From JAGOEF01 sp964511665 (GTDB lineage: Bacteria > Bacteroidota > Bacteroidia > Bacteroidales > ML635J-15), in assembly GCA_964511665.1 (NCBI GenBank), contig CAZEHA010000067.1, forward strand, positions 1 through 15,287: a stretch of DNA of 15,287 bases, given 5' to 3'. Each line of letters starts with the position of its first letter. The stretch's first letter is position 1. The translations under genes and the position numbers were made by a program. Of this stretch, positions 7,191 through 15,196 are shown one piece after another. The notes under the pieces were generated by a model, which made no database searches, was not told the DNA's origin, and worked only from the letters and a program-made list of their open reading frames with translations.

Positions 7191-8354
7191 ATGGCACGAA
7201 TCATTGTTATCGACGACGAACGTAGCATACGTAATACACTTAAAGACATACTCGAGTACGAAAAGCACGAGGTGGAGGTGGCCTGCGATGGAAAAGAAGC
7301 AATACAGTTGATAGCCGACCGCAGTTTCGATGTAGCATTTTGCGATATCAAGATGCCGCAGATGGATGGACTCGAAGTTCTCGAAAAAATCAGGGAAATA
7401 AATCCCGATTTGGCTGTAATTATGCTTTCGGGGCACGGCAGTATCGACACAGCCGTGGAAGCCATTAAAAAAGGAGCATTCGACTTTATTCAAAAACCGC
7501 CCGATATCAATCGCATTATGGTTACTATCAGAAATGCCATGGATAAATCGGTGCTGGTAAACGAAACCCGGCAACTGAAAAAGAAAGTAGCCAATAAATA
7601 TCAGATGGTGGGCGATAGTGCCAGTATCAACAAGGTGAAAGATATGATTGATAAGGTAGCTCCTACCGATGCAAGAGTTATGATAATGGGGCCAAACGGA
7701 AGTGGCAAGGAAGTGGTGGCACGCTGGCTGCACGAAAAAAGCAATCGCAATCAAATGCCTTTTGTAGAAGTGAATTGCGCCGCTATCCCCTCTGAACTTA
7801 TCGAAAGCGAACTGTTTGGTCACGAAAAAGGAGCGTTTACATCGGCAATTAAGCAACGAATCGGAAAATTTGAACAGGCTCATGGTGGCACCCTGTTTCT
7901 CGACGAAATTGGAGACATGAGTCTTTCGGCACAGGCTAAGGTGCTAAGGGCATTGCAAGAAAACAAAATTACACGAGTAGGCAGCGATAAAGACATAAAC
8001 GTTGATGTAAGAATAATAACGGCAACCAACAAAGACCTGAAAACCGAAATCGACAACAAAAACTTCCGCGAAGACCTCTACCATCGCCTCAGTGTAATTA
8101 TTATTCAAGTGCCTTCGCTCAACGAACGCATCGATGATATTCCCGAACTGGCCTCTTTTTTTATAGCGCAGGCGTGCAGCGAGCAAGGAGTCGCTACAAA
8201 AGCAATTGCCGGCGATGCAGTGAAGGCTTTGCAGAAAATCAACTGGACCGGCAATATTCGTGAGTTTCGGAATGTTATCGAACGTTTGGTAATATTAAGC
8301 GGCTCCGAAATTACAGAAAAAGATGTAGATGCTTATGTGTATCCGTTAAAATAA
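7191..8354 (+). CDS. NtrC-family response regulator (receiver + sigma-54 AAA+ domain) lacking a DNA-binding domain
   Basis: The 387-residue protein has a receiver domain at about 1-120 (acidic pair Asp8/Asp9, phosphoacceptor Asp52 in CDIKMPQMDG, Ser80, Lys102). A short linker is followed by a sigma-54-interacting AAA+ domain at about 138-370. Visible motifs are Walker A GPNGSGKE (167-174), the L1 loop GAFTSA (214-219), Walker B LFLDEIGD (235-242), sensor I ATN (278-280), arginine-finger region FREDLYHR (292-299) and sensor II GNIREFRN (354-361). The protein ends 26 residues later, so the Fis-type helix-turn-helix found in most NtrC proteins (about 450-470 aa) is absent. No remnant of it follows, because the next gene begins 4 bp downstream. 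It may activate sigma-54 polymerase without enhancer binding, as described for FlgR of Helicobacter. From memory, a Bacteroidetes clade shares GPNGxGKE, GAFTSA and this truncated length, so the form is probably ancestral rather than a local deletion. No cognate histidine kinase gene is in the window. Confidence 0.92.
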   Translation: MARIIVIDDERSIRNTLKDILEYEKHEVEVACDGKEAIQLIADRSFDVAFCDIKMPQMDGLEVLEKIREINPDLAVIMLSGHGSIDTAVEAIKKGAFDFIQKPPDINRIMVTIRNAMDKSVLVNETRQLKKKVANKYQMVGDSASINKVKDMIDKVAPTDARVMIMGPNGSGKEVVARWLHEKSNRNQMPFVEVNCAAIPSELIESELFGHEKGAFTSAIKQRIGKFEQAHGGTLFLDEIGDMSLSAQAKVLRALQENKITRVGSDKDINVDVRIITATNKDLKTEIDNKNFREDLYHRLSVIIIQVPSLNERIDDIPELASFFIAQACSEQGVATKAIAGDAVKALQKINWTGNIREFRNVIERLVILSGSEITEKDVDAYVYPLK

Positions 8355-8358
8355 GCTT

Positions 8359-9792
8359 ATGAGAACTGAAACCGATTTTTTGGGAAGCGTGGCCATACCT
8401 AACGATGTGCTCTATGGAATACATGCCTTTAGGGCCTCGGGTAATTTTGCCAATAAAACACAGTTTCATGAAGAATGGTATAATGCAGTGGGTCTGGTTA
8501 AATATGCCTTCTACGAAACTTATGGCAATTTCCGCAGTCGGAGTATTGAAAAATACGCCGAAAAAGTTCCGATAGAATTTTTTGACGAAAGCATTATTAA
8601 TGCACTGAAGCAGGCTGCAACCGAAGTTTCGGAGGGTCGGTGGTTTGAACATTTTTTGGTTCCTGCTGTACAGGGTGGGGCAGGCACCAGCATTAATATG
8701 AATATAAACGAAATTATTGCCAACCGTGCATTGCAGTTGCTTGGGCACAAGCCCGGCGACTATCACATTGTTCATCCGGTTGAGCATGCCAATATATTTC
8801 AAAGTACCAACGATGTAATCCCATCTGCACTAAGGCTGGCAACGCTCAAAAAGCTTGGCACTCTCGAAGACGAAATCAATCGGCTGCGATTGCTTATGGA
8901 AGAAACCGAACGTCGGTTCCGAAATATACCCCGAATGGCATATACGCAAATGCAGCAGGCTGTGCCATCGAGCTATGGAAAACTGTTTAGTACCTATAGC
9001 GATGCCTTATCGCGCGATTGGTGGAGGGTTTCCAAGTGTTTCGAACGCATTAAAGTGGTGAATCTCGGTGGTAGTGCTGTTGGAACCAGTATCACCGTGC
9101 CACGGTATATGGTAATGGAAGTTACACGTGTGCTGCAGAAAAATACAGGCCTGCCGGTAACTCGTGGCGAAAATCTGGTAGATGCAACTGCCAACAACGA
9201 TGATTTGGTTGAAGTGCATGCCATTTTGAAAGCACATGCCGTTAACCTCGAAAAAATAGCATCCGATTTAAGACTGTTGTCATCGGATATAAGTTGCGAG
9301 AGCCTGCAAATCTCTCAGCAACAAGTGGGCAGTAGCATTATGCCCGGCAAAATAAACCCGGTTATTCCCGAATTCATCATCAGCGTTGCCCATCAGGTGT
9401 ATGCCAACGATATGCTGATTTCGTCGCTGTGTGCACAAGCTTGTTTGGAATTAAACGCATATATACCCCAAATTGGCGATGCCTTGCTAAGCAGTCTTAA
9501 TCTTCTGATAGCCGCCGACATCAGTTTCCGCAATAACTTACTTGCCGGTTTAGAGGTGAACGAACAAAGCAGCACCAATACCTACCTGAGTAGTCCGGCG
9601 CTTTGCACTGCACTACTGCCCTACATAGGTTACGACAAGGCTTCGGAATTGGCTAAATATATGCAGCAGCAATCGTGCAGTATATACGAAGCAAACCGCG
9701 AGTTACATTTTCTAAGCGAAGCGCGGCTTGCCGAAGCCTTACACCCCGATAAATTATTAAAACAGGGATTTTCGCTCAACGATATTGTTTAA
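8359..9792 (+). CDS. aspA: Aspartate ammonia-lyase (aspartase/fumarase superfamily)
   Basis: The 477-residue protein fits the aspartase length and signature order. Aspartase reversibly deaminates L-aspartate to fumarate and ammonia. Motifs seen are FLGS...PNDVLYGIHAFRASGNF at the N terminus, QGGAGTSINMNINEIIANRA (105-124, substrate-binding Thr110), QSTND (148-152), TQMQQAVP (196-203), GGSAVGTS (237-244) and the flexible loop GSSIMPGKINP (324-334). In that loop Ser325, Lys331 and Asn333 correspond to the aspartase catalytic Ser and substrate-binding Lys and Asn. Thr-Gln at 196-197 is the E. coli AspA pattern, whereas fumarase C has Thr-His, so aspartase is preferred over fumarase. The sequence is divergent (AYT for GRT, QQAVPSSYG for QDAVPMTLG), so a related lyase substrate cannot be excluded. 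It starts 4 bp after the response regulator stop, suggesting translational coupling. Its stop overlaps the stop of the convergent gene. Confidence 0.85.
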   Translation: MRTETDFLGSVAIPNDVLYGIHAFRASGNFANKTQFHEEWYNAVGLVKYAFYETYGNFRSRSIEKYAEKVPIEFFDESIINALKQAATEVSEGRWFEHFLVPAVQGGAGTSINMNINEIIANRALQLLGHKPGDYHIVHPVEHANIFQSTNDVIPSALRLATLKKLGTLEDEINRLRLLMEETERRFRNIPRMAYTQMQQAVPSSYGKLFSTYSDALSRDWWRVSKCFERIKVVNLGGSAVGTSITVPRYMVMEVTRVLQKNTGLPVTRGENLVDATANNDDLVEVHAILKAHAVNLEKIASDLRLLSSDISCESLQISQQQVGSSIMPGKINPVIPEFIISVAHQVYANDMLISSLCAQACLELNAYIPQIGDALLSSLNLLIAADISFRNNLLAGLEVNEQSSTNTYLSSPALCTALLPYIGYDKASELAKYMQQQSCSIYEANRELHFLSEARLAEALHPDKLLKQGFSLNDIV

Positions 9793-11618
9793 ACCTTAGT
9801 TTTCGCTGCAAAAACCCAGTTGCATTCACCACTGTGGTAATCGATACTTAGTATTCCCAAATCGTCGATAATTACAATCAGCATGTTTTTGTGATGTATT
9901 GCTTTTGTGTTGGTTTGGTAGGGATATTCGGATGCGTTCGAACTGTGGTTTTTCTTTTCTTTGTTAAATAGTTCCGATACATCAACCGACCATTCATTTC
10001 CGTCGCGATGAAATGAACTTAGCCAAAGATGGCCATCTTTTGCGATAGATTCTTTATGCAATACGGCTACCAAACAGCTATCCTGATACACAATTACGGG
10101 GTGAATGAATTCCTTTTCGGGATACACTTTTTCTACACTACAACCTATGTTTTTTAAATAGTCGAAATTACTGGTTCTGCAATCTTCAAATATTGATTCT
10201 CCATAGTAATAATGCATCAGGTTTTCGTTTATCAGACTGTCGAGCACGAGCGAATACAGGACTTTTTTGTTATCGGTAACCCGCACCAGCACATAGGCTT
10301 TCTTGTTTTGAACCAGATTGTTGAAGGCTTTTAATTCTGATTTTTTGTACATGCTATTTGCGTAGTGTAGGTTGTTGGGTAATTCATCGAGTATTTCACC
10401 ACCTGAATGCCCGTCTCTGCTGAAACATAAAACACAGTTTAGCGTATCGTATCTCCACGTATTACCTGTTGATATATAGGTAGTAGTATAGGAATAAAAG
10501 CACAATGCCGAATCGTTGTAATATGTATCGAAATTCAGGTTAATCTTATTATCAATAATAACTTTCTCTCTTCGTGTCTTTTTCCCTTTTATAGGGTCAT
10601 ACACCGAAACAAAGACTTCGTATCGTATAAATGAATAGTCTTCGCTGTCTTCGATTTCACGAAAACGCAATTCCCATATTTCACCTTCGGGTTTTTGCCC
10701 GGATATCCATGTTACTGTTGCCAGTTTGCTGTTGGCAAAGCCTGTGTAAAAAAACTTTAACATAATTGGCAATTGACAAAAAGCGAGTACAAAAATTAGC
10801 GAAAATATCAGGACTCTGTAATCGAGTTTCCGTTTTCCGTTTTTGCGTTTGTGCAATATATACCTCCCTGTGTTTTTATCTCTTAGAAGGCGATACACCA
10901 CCGGAACATCGCCGTCTTCGCCACCCATAAGTATTGGCTCGTTGTTGTGCCTGAAGAAGTAACTGTTTTTTGCCTTAATGGGTATAATATCGGTTAGTTC
11001 AATATTGGTTTTGGTTTTTTTGTGTACAAATCCGAAACTATACATTTCGGCACCGACAAGTTTGAACTCGTGTTTACGTGCCCATTTCATAGTGGCTTTG
11101 TGCTTTTCTCCAATCAATTTCAGCGTTTCGTTGCTTTCGGCTACAGCAATAATTTCTTTTAAAACTGTTTCGTCCTGAGGTGGGTCGGTATGCAACAGGC
11201 ATAGTACTTTCAGTTTGTTCGGGTTTCGGGGGTCAATTCTTACGACCACTTTACCCCCTGTGTTGTAATAGTTTTTGTAGTCGGTTTTAAATTGAACATA
11301 TATGCCCGTTTCGTAACTGCTGCCATCGGGTAGCAACACCTGTAGCCGTAAAAGATATTTGCAAACATGTAGGCCTTCCGAAACGGGTTTGGTATCTAGT
11401 ATAATCGCTTCGGTGGTAATTCCATGCAATGCAAAAATGCTGTCGCGATTTTTTTTAACCCTGCATAATATAATTATTGCTGTAAGACTGCTTACAACTA
11501 TTGCTAAAAAAGTAAGTTCCATTTCAACAGCCACGTAGCAAATTGCAAGTATTGCAGCTATCGAAATCAATATCTGGTTTGTAAAACTAATGCCCCTTAC
11601 CGATTTGGTTTTACTCAT
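9789..11618 (-). CDS. Large membrane-anchored protein of unknown function, paralogue B
   Basis: This 609-residue protein is of no family I can name with certainty. Two hydrophobic helices lie at about 14-33 and 35-52, followed by a basic RVKKNR. A small beta-rich domain covers about 67-138 (AIILDTKPV... GGKVVVRIDPRNPNKL), similar in pattern to DUF3592-like barrels. A mixed segment follows at about 145-265, ending in a basic stretch (HKRKNGKRK). A third helix lies at about 268-287, followed by about 320 residues of repeated beta strands ending in IDDLGILSI...GECNWVF. By the positive-inside rule the beta-rich domain should be cytoplasmic and the large C-terminal part periplasmic. The strand pattern suggests a quinoprotein/PQQ-type propeller, possibly related to proteins labelled 'PA2928 family'; this is tentative. 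It is homologous to the gene directly upstream (73 bp apart, same strand), which shares the layout and C-terminal motif. Its stop shares TTAA with the convergent aspA. Confidence 0.8.
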   Translation of the reverse strand: MSKTKSVRGISFTNQILISIAAILAICYVAVEMELTFLAIVVSSLTAIIILCRVKKNRDSIFALHGITTEAIILDTKPVSEGLHVCKYLLRLQVLLPDGSSYETGIYVQFKTDYKNYYNTGGKVVVRIDPRNPNKLKVLCLLHTDPPQDETVLKEIIAVAESNETLKLIGEKHKATMKWARKHEFKLVGAEMYSFGFVHKKTKTNIELTDIIPIKAKNSYFFRHNNEPILMGGEDGDVPVVYRLLRDKNTGRYILHKRKNGKRKLDYRVLIFSLIFVLAFCQLPIMLKFFYTGFANSKLATVTWISGQKPEGEIWELRFREIEDSEDYSFIRYEVFVSVYDPIKGKKTRREKVIIDNKINLNFDTYYNDSALCFYSYTTTYISTGNTWRYDTLNCVLCFSRDGHSGGEILDELPNNLHYANSMYKKSELKAFNNLVQNKKAYVLVRVTDNKKVLYSLVLDSLINENLMHYYYGESIFEDCRTSNFDYLKNIGCSVEKVYPEKEFIHPVIVYQDSCLVAVLHKESIAKDGHLWLSSFHRDGNEWSVDVSELFNKEKKNHSSNASEYPYQTNTKAIHHKNMLIVIIDDLGILSIDYHSGECNWVFAAKTKV

Positions 11619-11691
11619 AGTGCTTCAATTATGGGTGCTTTGTTGCCTGTTTTCTGTAACATGGCTCAAATTTTCAGTAAAAAATTAATTG

Positions 11692-13602
11692 TTATTGAAT
11701 GTCGGCTTCATATTTCCATACTATTGCTCCGTTGTTTTCGTTTATTTTCATTGCGCCAAAATTTTTAATTACAATAACAAAACCGTCTTTGTTTTTAAGT
11801 ACCAAAAAATTTCTCCAAACTTCGTTGCCCCAGTTGTTGAGCCGTTCGTTCAGTTTTTCGTAATGCGGCAACCTATTGTTATCAATTGTTGCAATACTGG
11901 CATTGTTGCTGTCGAATAGTTGCAGATAATACAGTTTTTTGCCCTCAGCCTGCTTCGATTGCATTACCAGGCGGTGTTTTTCGTCTTCGTATATAATGTA
12001 TGGTTCGCGCATATATATAGAGGCTTCGGGGTTGCTGTAAAACCGGTTTTGGTCGGCATCGTTGCTTACAAATAGTTGTTCGGGGCTATGAACTGTGTTT
12101 TTTGTTGCGAGATTCAGGCAGAAGCTTCCCATATATTTTATTCGAAAACAGATTCCGTTGTTGGTGCGTATAGCATAAGGTTTTAAGCCATGCTTCAAGG
12201 ACTTCGCATATCCCGGGTATTTGTGAAGCACAATTTCGGTAATAGTATCGCCAGTGTGATAGAAACTAGTTATAACATACTTGTCGGGCTGCTTTTCGTG
12301 CAATACACACACCGCGTCGATATCGGTATACAGTATTGAAGCATTTTTTACATTGTGCCCAAACCGGCACGGCTCAAGCCGAATGTATTCAAAAAAACTT
12401 TGATAGTACTCGCCCTGTCGGGCCAGTGGATATGTGTTGGCATAATAGGAATTCACCTGCCCTGTCGGTTTTCCGCGATGCAAATCCGAAATCTCCTCGT
12501 TGTTTTCGTAAATCAGGTAATAGATGTACTCACCATAGTTGCTTATCATGTCGTAGCCGTTGAGACACAGGTCCCAGTGCAGCGCTTCTTCACCAATATA
12601 CAGTTTCTCGGAGTACAGGTCGAGATAGCAGATATCGCCGCCGGCGGTTTCGAGTTTCAATATTCTTGATGGTGGCAATGTGAAAAAATGCTGATACATG
12701 CGGTCGAACACTTTTGAATACTCCGACATAAGCTCTCCCGATACAATGCCGGTTTCAAGTTCAGTGAAGCGCGTTTCAAGAGTTTTTGTATGTTCCAGGC
12801 ACTTGTAGTTGTCGGCATCGTAAGCACAAATAACCGGAGGTTCTGAGTGGCCCCTGCCAATAACCCAAACTTTGTTTCCTATTGGAACCAATTCGAAGTC
12901 GGAAACTTTGCTGCTGAATTTTTTCTTAAAGGTTTTCACTTTTTTGCCGCTATTCGCATCGGTAACAGTAATGCGGTATGCGCCTTTGGGCTTCTCGTCG
13001 CTGCCATAGTCGTCGCTGGCAAGCTCCCAAATATACTCATTACCCCTGGAAGTGTTCACAAATTGCAGGGTGGCAAATCTGTATTCGGGGCCGCACGAAC
13101 GCAGGCTAATTATCACAGGCGAAAGCAAGCCAATAATTGGAAATACAAGCCACCACAGCTCCGAAATAGACCCAAATACACTACCTAGAGAAACGGGGTT
13201 TTTTGCAGCTATTATTTTTTGAGCATTGTCGGGGTCGTAATAGTAATAAAAGGTTTTGCCGGCTTCGTAATCTGATGCCTCCTCTCCCTGACCCAGACTT
13301 ATAACAATTTTGTCGTGTTCGCGGTTTTTCAGCTCAATAAAAAGCGTTTTTTTTCCAACAGACTTCGTTCGGAGTATTGCAGCCTGCCGCCTTACGCCTT
13401 GCCGTGCTTGTCTTAAACGTTTATTCCGCTTCACAAGCATGGTTAAACGCAAGACCAAAATTGCCAGAGCCGCTGTCAGTAGCGAAGCCATAAGCACAGT
13501 GGCTATTGCCCCTTGCAGTTGCCAAACATATACTGCAAATGCCGCAAGCACAAGTCCAATCACTAGTAATGCCAACGACCTGTTACCAATTCTGTTTTTC
13601 AA
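11692..13602 (-). CDS. Large membrane-anchored protein of unknown function, paralogue A
   Basis: The 636-residue reading frame has the same layout as its downstream neighbour. Two helices (about 9-28 and 31-56) precede a strongly basic segment (VKRNKRLRQARQGVRRQ). A small beta-rich domain follows at about 73-133 (AAILRTKSV... YEAGKTFYYYYDPDNAQKI). A third helix lies at about 149-168, and a long beta-rich C-terminal domain (about 172-636) ends in VIKNFGAMKINENNGAIVWKYEA. The C-terminal part is predicted to be periplasmic and propeller-like; its function is unknown. It lacks the roughly 100-residue insert present before helix 3 in the other copy. The start is unclear. The frame closes upstream at TGA, the first possible codon is TTG at 13600-13602, and an ATG with a similar context (13613-13615) is out of frame, giving only MKNTFEKQNW then a stop. 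Either TTG is used or a one-base change near the TTTT run displaced the ATG. Confidence 0.78.
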   Translation of the reverse strand: MKNRIGNRSLALLVIGLVLAAFAVYVWQLQGAIATVLMASLLTAALAILVLRLTMLVKRNKRLRQARQGVRRQAAILRTKSVGKKTLFIELKNREHDKIVISLGQGEEASDYEAGKTFYYYYDPDNAQKIIAAKNPVSLGSVFGSISELWWLVFPIIGLLSPVIISLRSCGPEYRFATLQFVNTSRGNEYIWELASDDYGSDEKPKGAYRITVTDANSGKKVKTFKKKFSSKVSDFELVPIGNKVWVIGRGHSEPPVICAYDADNYKCLEHTKTLETRFTELETGIVSGELMSEYSKVFDRMYQHFFTLPPSRILKLETAGGDICYLDLYSEKLYIGEEALHWDLCLNGYDMISNYGEYIYYLIYENNEEISDLHRGKPTGQVNSYYANTYPLARQGEYYQSFFEYIRLEPCRFGHNVKNASILYTDIDAVCVLHEKQPDKYVITSFYHTGDTITEIVLHKYPGYAKSLKHGLKPYAIRTNNGICFRIKYMGSFCLNLATKNTVHSPEQLFVSNDADQNRFYSNPEASIYMREPYIIYEDEKHRLVMQSKQAEGKKLYYLQLFDSNNASIATIDNNRLPHYEKLNERLNNWGNEVWRNFLVLKNKDGFVIVIKNFGAMKINENNGAIVWKYEADIQ

Positions 13603-13928
13603 AAGTGTTTTTCATGGTTTTACGCCATTAAAATTACAATTTTATTTTGATGCAAGCTATCGCAATCGTATATTTTTCATTTCATAAAATATTATCGCAG
13701 AATATTGTAAAATTATTGAGCCGACCAAAGACATTGACCACACTCGAATTGTCTACAAAGTATATAGCGATGGAATGGAATCATAGTATTCAATAACAAA
13801 CAGATTTAGTTCGCCGGTGCTGCTGTTGCAAGCAACAAACGAATGCATCTACACCTCTAAGCCTATAGATACTGCCCCACCTTTTGGTTTATAAAGGTAT
13901 TTTGCAACTCAGCGTATTGGCATTTGGT
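13603..13928. other. Non-coding gap between DUF4837 gene and paralogue A
   Basis: About 326 bp without a credible gene on either strand. It holds an out-of-frame ATG at 13613-13615 (minus strand) just before paralogue A and an inverted repeat TGTTGC-AA-GCAACA (13824-13837). I found no TAnnTTTG box on the minus strand and no T-tailed hairpin after the DUF4837 stop. The gap is long enough to contain a separate promoter for the paralogue pair. Confidence 0.4.
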
Positions 13929-14918
13929 TTATGGAACTACTTCAATTGTTGTTAGCAAGCTTTCAATCTGTCTTATTTTGTTTCGCACATCCTCGTTGGG
14001 GTGATACACAAATCCTTCTACTGTAACTATTCTGTTGCGAAGTGTGTCGGCCATGGTATAGCTCATAAACGGACCTCCCATAAAGTCGTGATGCATGCGC
14101 CACAAGCCCGAAATTACCGCGGTGTAGTTGCCATTGTGGTTTTTTATGCTCATCACGGGGTAGTCGAATTTGCGTTCGGTGGTCATATACGAACCTTCGC
14201 GACCGCCCGGAACATTCTTCTTTAAAAACTCATCGCGCTTGTCGAGAAGGTAATTCAGGCTGAATGTGTTTTCGTCGGTAAACGGGTAGGTGTACACAAA
14301 CAGCCCCATGATGTAATGCTTTGTTTCGTACGATATCCATGCAAAATCGTCATTCTTTACATCGAGCGAATACGATTTCGGAACCACAAGTTTTACCTTA
14401 TATTTATCTTTTATCTGATTCACCACCACAGTGTTCTGATATTTTTCGAAACTGCTCAGCCAGCGCTCTCGGTCGGCTTTCTTAAACAGTTCTATCAGTG
14501 TGTTGCGCTTTTCGCCAATAAGCCGTGCCATCGATTGTGCATCGGGGGCTTGTATTTTTACCAATGTCTGATTAAATGCATACGGCTCTTTGTTTATCAG
14601 TATTTCGGCTTTCGTAAAATCGGTCGATATCACCGGTAGTAGCACATTGCGATGCCTTTTGTTAATGTCGATAAACTGCTCGTTGGGTATTTGCACCATG
14701 TCGAAAACATGCTCTTCCATAGGAACGCCCTGGCAATAATCGTGAAACACGGCACGCAGCGAGTCGCCAACTTCCGATTGCCAGTAATCTTTGTTTAATA
14801 CCACAAGTATTTCGCCCTGATTGCCTGTAGCTCCGGGTTTGTAATCGGTGAAACTGCCCGAACACGCGCCCAGCAACAATATTAACGGTATTGTCGCAAT
14901 AAAGGTGAGATGTTTCAT
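13929..14918 (-). CDS. DUF4837 family lipoprotein
   Basis: The 329-residue protein carries a lipoprotein signal with lipobox LGAC, so Cys19 is the predicted lipidated residue. The mature part matches the DUF4837 pattern. It opens with GNQGEILVVLNKDYWQSEVGDSLRA, contains a central 'VQIPNEQFIDINKRHRNVLLP', and ends with 'GLWRMHHDFMGGPFMSY' followed by 'VEGFVYHPNEDVRNKIRQIESLL'. This family is widespread in Bacteroidetes, anchored in the cell envelope, with no established function. The length is normal for the family and no break is seen. It is the first gene of the minus-strand block, and the paralogue pair follows after 326 bp, so co-transcription is possible but not supported by close spacing. 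The start ATG (complement of 14916-14918) sits directly before the signal peptide. Confidence 0.85.
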   Translation of the reverse strand: MKHLTFIATIPLILLLGACSGSFTDYKPGATGNQGEILVVLNKDYWQSEVGDSLRAVFHDYCQGVPMEEHVFDMVQIPNEQFIDINKRHRNVLLPVISTDFTKAEILINKEPYAFNQTLVKIQAPDAQSMARLIGEKRNTLIELFKKADRERWLSSFEKYQNTVVVNQIKDKYKVKLVVPKSYSLDVKNDDFAWISYETKHYIMGLFVYTYPFTDENTFSLNYLLDKRDEFLKKNVPGGREGSYMTTERKFDYPVMSIKNHNGNYTAVISGLWRMHHDFMGGPFMSYTMADTLRNRIVTVEGFVYHPNEDVRNKIRQIESLLTTIEVVP

Positions 14919-15101
14919 AGTAGTCTTATTTTTTATTGTAACCCCAATTTCACTCGTTTATTATGCAATGCATGCAACTAAAATAATTCTGTCGTAAAAA
15001 TACAAAACTTCTGCAACATCTTTTGCTTCCACTGCTATTTGAGTTGCATTCTGTTGAATTGAATGAAAGTGTTTATGGCGGCTGGCTGAGCATTACAGGG
15101 T

Positions 15102-15154
15102 GGGCACTTCGAGAGCCTCAGTGCCCGAATGTTCGAGAGCCTCAGTGCCCGAAT
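15102..15154. repeat. REP-like palindromic element with duplicated 23-bp unit
   Basis: A 23-bp unit beginning TTCGAGAGCCTCAGTG occurs twice with a 24-base period (15108-15130 and 15132-15154). GGGCACT (15102-15108) and AGTGCCC (15120-15126) form a perfect 7-bp stem with an 11-base loop. The core resembles the intergenic palindromes of the CACTTCGACAAGCTCAGTG type that recur in many bacterial genomes and are linked to REP-associated tyrosine transposases (RAYT). No transposase gene lies in the window. The class assignment rests on memory of that pattern. Confidence 0.6.
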
Positions 15155-15166
15155 TCTTCCACTCTA

Positions 15167-15196
15167 GCTCCGAGTCACCGGCACGGGACTCGGAGC
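15167..15196. repeat. Perfect 10-bp-stem hairpin (REP-like, or terminator)
   Basis: GCTCCGAGTC (15167-15176) and GACTCGGAGC (15187-15196) form a perfect GC-rich stem with a 10-base loop. TTTT follows at 15201-15204, five bases... after the stem, which is a weak terminator tail. The proximity to the other palindrome and the similarity in style favour a REP-like element. A terminator for a plus-strand transcript is the alternative, but no plus-strand gene ends just before it. Confidence 0.55.

Noticed and set aside
7170..7883. 237-codon open frame on the minus strand
   Set aside because: It is antisense to the well-supported response regulator, has no family resemblance and has a Cys/His/Phe-rich composition typical of a shadow frame.
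8355..8420. Frameshifted remnant of a Fis-type HTH after the response regulator
   Set aside because: The aspA start lies 4 bp after the stop and its N terminus fits the family, so no HTH remnant can be hidden there.
8311..8802. 163-codon open frame on the minus strand
   Set aside because: Antisense to the regulator/aspA junction, where both sense genes are firmly identified.
8359..9792. Fumarase C instead of aspartase
   Set aside because: The TQ pair at the THLQ position and the overall pattern favour aspartase; fumarase C would carry Thr-His there.
13310..13687. 125-codon open frame on the plus strand
   Set aside because: Mostly antisense to the membrane helices of paralogue A; Ser/Ala/Arg-rich shadow composition and no family resemblance.
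15102..15154. CRISPR-like repeat
   Set aside because: Only two copies with a single-base separation, so no spacer; better explained as a REP-like element.
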